Shown here: one piece after another, positions 59,495 through 64,000 of the stretch
How positions within the stretch are numbered: position 1 is the stretch's first letter
Layout: each line of letters starts with the position of its first letter
Assembly: GCA_020746105.1 (NCBI GenBank)
Contig: CM036633.1
Coordinates: 13,500,501-13,564,500, forward strand
DNA from: Trogon surrucura
Taxonomy: Eukaryota; Chordata; Aves; Trogoniformes; Trogonidae
DNA length: 64,000 nt
Reading direction: 5' to 3'
Notes under the pieces: model-generated
The model's input: only the letters and a program-made list of their open reading frames with translations
What the model was told of the DNA's origin: nothing
The model's database searches: none
Program-made: the position numbers and the translations under genes

Positions 59495-60904
59495 ATTTGA
59501 TCGAATGACAGAAATTGTATAATTTGTATATATCCCTGAGCCATATGTGTTCTGGGTGCCACTCTAATGTGTTTTATAAAGGCACAGCTGTCTTGGTGAC
59601 TTATTTAAAATGGGATTTTGAAGTAGTGTTCTTGCCATTTAATGTCCTCATTCAGGGTTACACAAGGTTTATCAAATAATAAATAGCATTTAGAGCGTTC
59701 GTTTTAGCATAACAATGGGTTCGCTAGTTATAAGGAACTGGGTGGTGCAATAAAGCTGTGTTTGGTAAATAAGCAATAATATAGGAAGCAAGCAATAGCA
59801 TAATTAGGAATTAATGATGGTGTGGGAAGCTACAGATACCTTCCTCTCATTCTGCTAACACTCCAGACTAGACAGAGCTCATCTTGGCAGCCTCTGCTAG
59901 AAAATATGCCATCAAACCTTGTCATAACACTGGCAGACACGTCGTCCTCCCACCTCCTGGGCCTCCCACCAGTCTCGACTGAGCGGCAGCAAAACATCAC
60001 TGGTTGATAAAATAGACCTGGCTCTGGGGCAGATCCGTGCCAATCTTCCCCCGCCTCGTTCTTGCTCCTTCCTCCCTAGTAGGAAGCTGTAAAATAGGAC
60101 CAGTACGGGCTTTGGGTTTCCCCCCACCAGTGGCTTTGGTAGAGGTGCTCTGACGCCGGCAGTGAAGCGACAGCGTGCAATTGCTTGGGTGTAACATGTC
60201 CTCGTGTTGGTTGGCCCAGACCTATGAGAAGACGTGAATTGGAAGGAGTTTCCAGCAGTTTATTTGTCCCTGAAGCTCGTAAAGTTCAGCAGGTTGCTCG
60301 TGGTCACCACAGCTGCTGTCTCAGATCTGGGTTTACTCCAGAAGAAAGTCTGGAAGGAACCAGGAGACCATACTGGTTGAGGGATATCTTAGGGTGATCC
60401 TTCTTTTGAGCCTGGCCTTTGTAAAGACTACACAGAGCAGTGGTGGAGCTAAAATTAGAGCCCACCATGAGGTTATTCTTCATGCACTTTCCTCTCAAGT
60501 CCCCTAATGAACTTTTGTGTTTCTGAGGAGTCTGATTGGTCTTTACACAGGAAGAAGCTGGTCTTCGTTTTAACTTCGCAGGTTTTCATAGTCCGTTGAT
60601 TTTTGGCTATTGACTGGCTTGATCTGTTGATCACAGGAACAAATGATAGTGAGTGGATGGTCAGCATTAAGAGAAAATCACAGTTTTAAGCAGAAGAGTT
60701 TAAAAAAGGGGGAGCCTGTCTTCCAGGCGTGGAGAGCTCTGAATTTCCATCTGTCTTGTGCTCCTTGGGCTCCTCTTGGCTCTGTACAGTATCCAGATTT
60801 CCTCTGACCTGCAAATAGCCTGTATTTTTGAAGTCTACAGTCAGCCACAACAAGGGCAGGGTACACCTGAAAGTATACATGTACTTTAAAGTACTATAAA
60901 GTAT

Positions 60905-60970
60905 ATATCATGGTCGGACGTGATGATTCCAAGGGTCTTTTCCAACCTGAACTGTTCTATGATTCTATGA
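60905..60970 (+). mobile_element. CR1 3'-tail fragment, sense orientation
   Basis: The segment reads tggtcggacgtgatgattcc, then ggtcttttccaacctgaact and gttctatgattctatga, which is the sense 3' terminus of CR1 with two terminal octamers. About 65 bases are recognisable. It runs directly into a TA/CA microsatellite. Confidence 0.85.
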
Positions 60971-61022
60971 TATGTATACACACACACACATATATACACA
61001 CAAATACGTATATATGTATGTA
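60971..61022. repeat. (CA/TA)n microsatellite abutting the CR1 tail
   Basis: Mixed tatgtatac, acacacacacac and atatatac units over about 50 bases, starting at the last CR1 octamer. Confidence 0.9.
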
Positions 61023-64000
61023 AGGCCCTTAGTGAAGAGAATTGAGAGCTTTATAGGGACTCCCCAAGTTGAAAGAGAGGATCAAGCAGAGTTTGGCAGT
61101 GCAGTGGAAGCTGGGTGTGCACATTGCAGCAGGCACCCACGCTAAGATGCAGATTTTACTCTTTCCCTGCCCTTCTTTGAGTAATACTGTATAATTTCGT
61201 GTGTTGTGCTAGAGAATAAAAAATAGAGGGGAGACATTGATAGATATTAAAAGCCTTTCTCAGCAGACGATTCAGGAAGAATCTCCTGGACTATTTTAGA
61301 ATGAACAATAGAGTGTTACATGGCATTTATTATAATCAGCAGCTAATGGAAACCCTTCCAGGCAGGGTTCTGGAGGTGAGCACAACTAGAGCTGATGATC
61401 CAGGCTTGTGAATTTTGCATGAACTCCTGTGTGACAGTGACATTTTTGAAAGGTGCAGTCAGGAAGCGATTCCTGTAACTTTGTCTTAGGAAGAGAAGCA
61501 TCTATTGCTGGTGGAGGGTTGGCTGTAGTGCTTAAATCAAGTAATAATAAAGCAATCCCTTGGTATTACAAGCAGAACGAACATCATCTTCAACCGTTGG
61601 TCTCAAAGGGTTCCTAAGTTGTTAACTGTTTGAAAAACAGCCACCAAGCATAACAGAATGAAAAACTAATGTAACTGAGCAGTTTCTAGACCAAAATGGA
61701 TAGTCTCTGTTTCTGTTGCATTTAATCTGGGTGTAAAAAAAAAAAGAAAAAAGGCATCTTATACAGTTGAAGATGTCAGTCAGGAAACATGAGAGCACCT
61801 TGTCAGGACAGAACACTCTGAGATTGTCTTGGTGGTTGAATTTCACACATAGACATTTCATCAAGGAACTGAGGTTCCTGAACACATTTGGGTTTAGGGG
61901 CAAAGGCAGGAGGGGAAAGGAGATCTTCGGGTGCATCAGAGCCGTGGTGGGACAGCAGAGGAGCAGGCTGGGAGCCAGGCACTGTGTCCACCACCTGGGA
62001 GGGTGCTGGATTGTCCTTGGGTGGTGACTGTCACTTCAGGCAAAGGCAATCGCAGGGCGTTCACGCACAAGCCGTTTCTGCCTTCAGAGCTCCTCTCTCT
62101 GTGCGAATTCCTCGCCGCTTGTCTCCCGGATTACCCGCTGTGACACAGTGTGATGGGGAGCCGGGTCTTTACATATAACGATTGATGCTGAGCTCTGATA
62201 ATGTGGTAGTATCTCTATGGGTTAGCTGTGACGAGCAAGATTGTCTGCTGCGTCCTGTTGTGGGCTTTGGGTTTGGCTCCTGCAGAGGTTGGTTTGCTTC
62301 TGTAATGGACCTCTGGGGAGTGGCTTTGGAAAAATGTGTTTATTTCTGGAAATACAGTATCGTGGACCACAGGAGTATGAACAAAAAAAAAAAAAAAAGA
62401 AAAAAGAAACTAAACAAGCCCAGCCTGTTGCTCTTGGGATTTCCTTTCCCAGCTGATTGATTACTACTTCTCATCAGAGCCCAAGCTGATGTTTGGGTCT
62501 GCTGTCACAACAGAGTGATTAACTGGGAGCTGCTCAACTTACAGTGGAGAAGTGTTATTTTCCACTTCAGAGTTTGGATGAAGACCTGTGCAGAAAGGCA
62601 GACCCCTCTGTAGGCTCAGCCAGCTGCAGAACGAGCTCTTTGCTCCACGTTGGCTCTGAGGCTGCCCCGGGCGTGCACGGCATTGGGCTCCGCTCCAGCC
62701 CCACGGTGGCCTGACCCTCTGAGCAGAGCGTCTCGGGGCTCTGCAGGGGCCGGAGGATGATGGGGGTTACGTATCCTGAGGATGGCTGCCTAGATCCTTA
62801 CACTCAGAGTCAGAAGTTTGCTCCAACCCTTACTCACTCGCGCAGTTGGACAGAGCCAGGGACCCGGATGGGTGGCCAGCAGTCCTCGTGCCCGTGAGCT
62901 TAGCTCCTGCTGCGGGGGTGGGAGGTGGCAAAGCTGACCCAGAGCCCCTCGTTGGACAATGCACCCACCGCCCCTATGGCGGTTCTACTGGGGGGTGGGC
63001 TGGGTCTTGCTCGTGGGTGACACCGCTTTCATGATCAACAGCTCTGAGCAAACCTAAATTAAATTTCTCTCAAGCTAGGAGATCCATCAGAAGCCATCAA
63101 AAGTGTCAGAGCTGCTGCTGTACAGCTCAGGTCTATACATCTGTGTACACTGTAAAGGGCAAAATATGACTTGGCTTTTATTACTTTAATTAAAACATGA
63201 GTGAAGAGTGTGAGATTCATATTAAATTGTATTTTCCTGGCTGCTGTGTGAAGGAGCTAACTGATCTGATTACCATGAAGATTACAAACTATCAAAGTGA
63301 AAAAGAGCTTTTTGCAAGTATTTCATATTAAACCTTCAAACATAACATTTTAAGAATAATTATAGTTGTATTACTGGAAAATGATTCATGAATTCTGAAT
63401 AAATATAAGACCCTTAAAGGGAAATGTTCCAAGACCACAGTTTTCGTTCCAATCTGATGAAATTTAGTATCATTTTGCAGCTATAGAATAAAATGAAAAA
63501 AAAAAATATGTACATAGACTGTATTGAGTATATGTCACACTAAACTAATGAGATTTTTTTCATCAACTCTAAGCACGCACACAGACAAATGGAATAGCCA
63601 TTCTCATTTTCTGTAATAGAAAGTACCGAAAGAGAAAGCAGAAGGGATCTCACTGCTCACAAGTCTTTATTCTACCCTTGATTGTTAAATAATATATTTT
63701 AAGTTCTCATCTCTCTACTGCAGAATGTTTGAACTGACATTAATGGGTATCTAAGAGAAAAGAGCGAGCTTTAAAAAAAAACAAAAAGGCGAGGAAAGGC
63801 TAGGATTGGGAATTTTATTAGTATTCCCAGTGGGCTGTAATAAAGATACTTTTCACACAATACAGTCAATGTTTACAGCAGACAATTTAGTTTCCTTCCA
63901 ACAATTATGAGAGAAATTGAATCTCAGGAAATGTTAGTTTTCTCTAAAATTAGACATAACAATAAAGATACCCCTGAAAGTTTATTAAGGAGGGAAGGGG
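61023..64000. other. TOX2 intron 2, AT-rich towards the window end
   Basis: No exon was recognised. An A-rich run (62381-62409) is followed by CpG-containing sequence at 62640-62740 and 62840-63000, then by the AT-rich block from 63050. Confidence 0.5.
63050..64000. other. AT-rich single-copy block, candidate conserved non-coding element
   Basis: About 950 bases of AT-rich, non-repetitive sequence with an abrupt change from the GC-rich stretch before 63030. It carries many ATTA/TAAT cores, GATTA sites and short A/T tracts and continues past the window edge. No transposon match was seen. Regulatory function is inferred from composition only. Confidence 0.35.

Larger units (their letters stand above)
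54339..60904. other. TOX2 intron 2 (5' part), mostly unique
   Basis: It begins with the donor gtaagc. It contains a G-run cluster at 55832-55858, a TTTC microsatellite at 57635-57662, the inverted pair of homologous segments at 57451-57594 and 59357-59494, and a TTA microsatellite at 58505-58524. The next TOX2 exon (expected to encode an acidic stretch ending in an EIPPITPP-type motif) was looked for and not found. Confidence 0.5.

Noticed and set aside
1-64000. Prokaryotic-type systems (operons, CRISPR, toxin-antitoxin)
   Set aside because: The window has introns, avian LINEs, an LTR and microsatellites, and no long contiguous host genes. It is clearly vertebrate nuclear DNA.

Overview
The window looks like vertebrate, specifically avian, nuclear DNA. 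It is almost entirely non-coding, single-copy intronic sequence with scattered CR1 retrotransposon pieces, a bird-type endogenous retroviral solo LTR, and a short interspersed element built from a tRNA-Ile-like head and a CR1 tail. That last combination matches what I recall of TguSINE1 of songbirds and points to a passerine or close relative. No bacterial or viral gene organisation, operon, CRISPR array or functional RNA gene is visible. All identifications come from reading the sequence and recalled family features; no database search was run.

The only host coding sequence I can support is one 66-base exon at 54273-54338 on the + strand. It is phase 0 at both ends, with a strong acceptor and a consensus donor. 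Its 22 codons match the small second coding exon of the TOX family of HMG-box transcription factors, best TOX2 and second TOX. On this reading, 1-54272 is the 3' part of a very long intron 1 and 54339-64000 the 5' part of intron 2. The first exon, the NLS and HMG-box exons and the C-terminal exons lie outside.

Layout: 1-18 kb is unique intron with one old CR1 tail (6.94 kb), small palindromes and AT-rich blocks. 18.2-18.7 kb is a sense-oriented solo LTR. 20.15-20.32 kb is the tRNA/CR1 SINE, antisense. 26.1 and 30.2-30.6 kb are antisense CR1 fragments. 36.06-36.25 kb is a very old L3/CR1-like relic. 38.48-40.66 kb is a 2.2 kb sense CR1 whose reverse-transcriptase frame is still open from end to end. 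44.0 kb is an antisense CR1 tail, and 47.1-48.1 kb a long degenerate antisense CR1/L3-like stretch. 54.27 kb is the exon. 57.45 and 59.36 kb are two diverged copies of the same unidentified sequence in opposite orientation. 60.9 kb is a CR1 tail running into a microsatellite, and 63-64 kb an AT-rich block.

The most interesting points are the uninterrupted CR1 reverse-transcriptase frame, the inverted pair of unidentified homologous elements downstream of the exon, the lineage-informative SINE, and several perfect short hairpins and AT-rich blocks that could be conserved regulatory DNA. I found no convincing new gene system. The many short open frames in this window look like chance frames in non-coding DNA.
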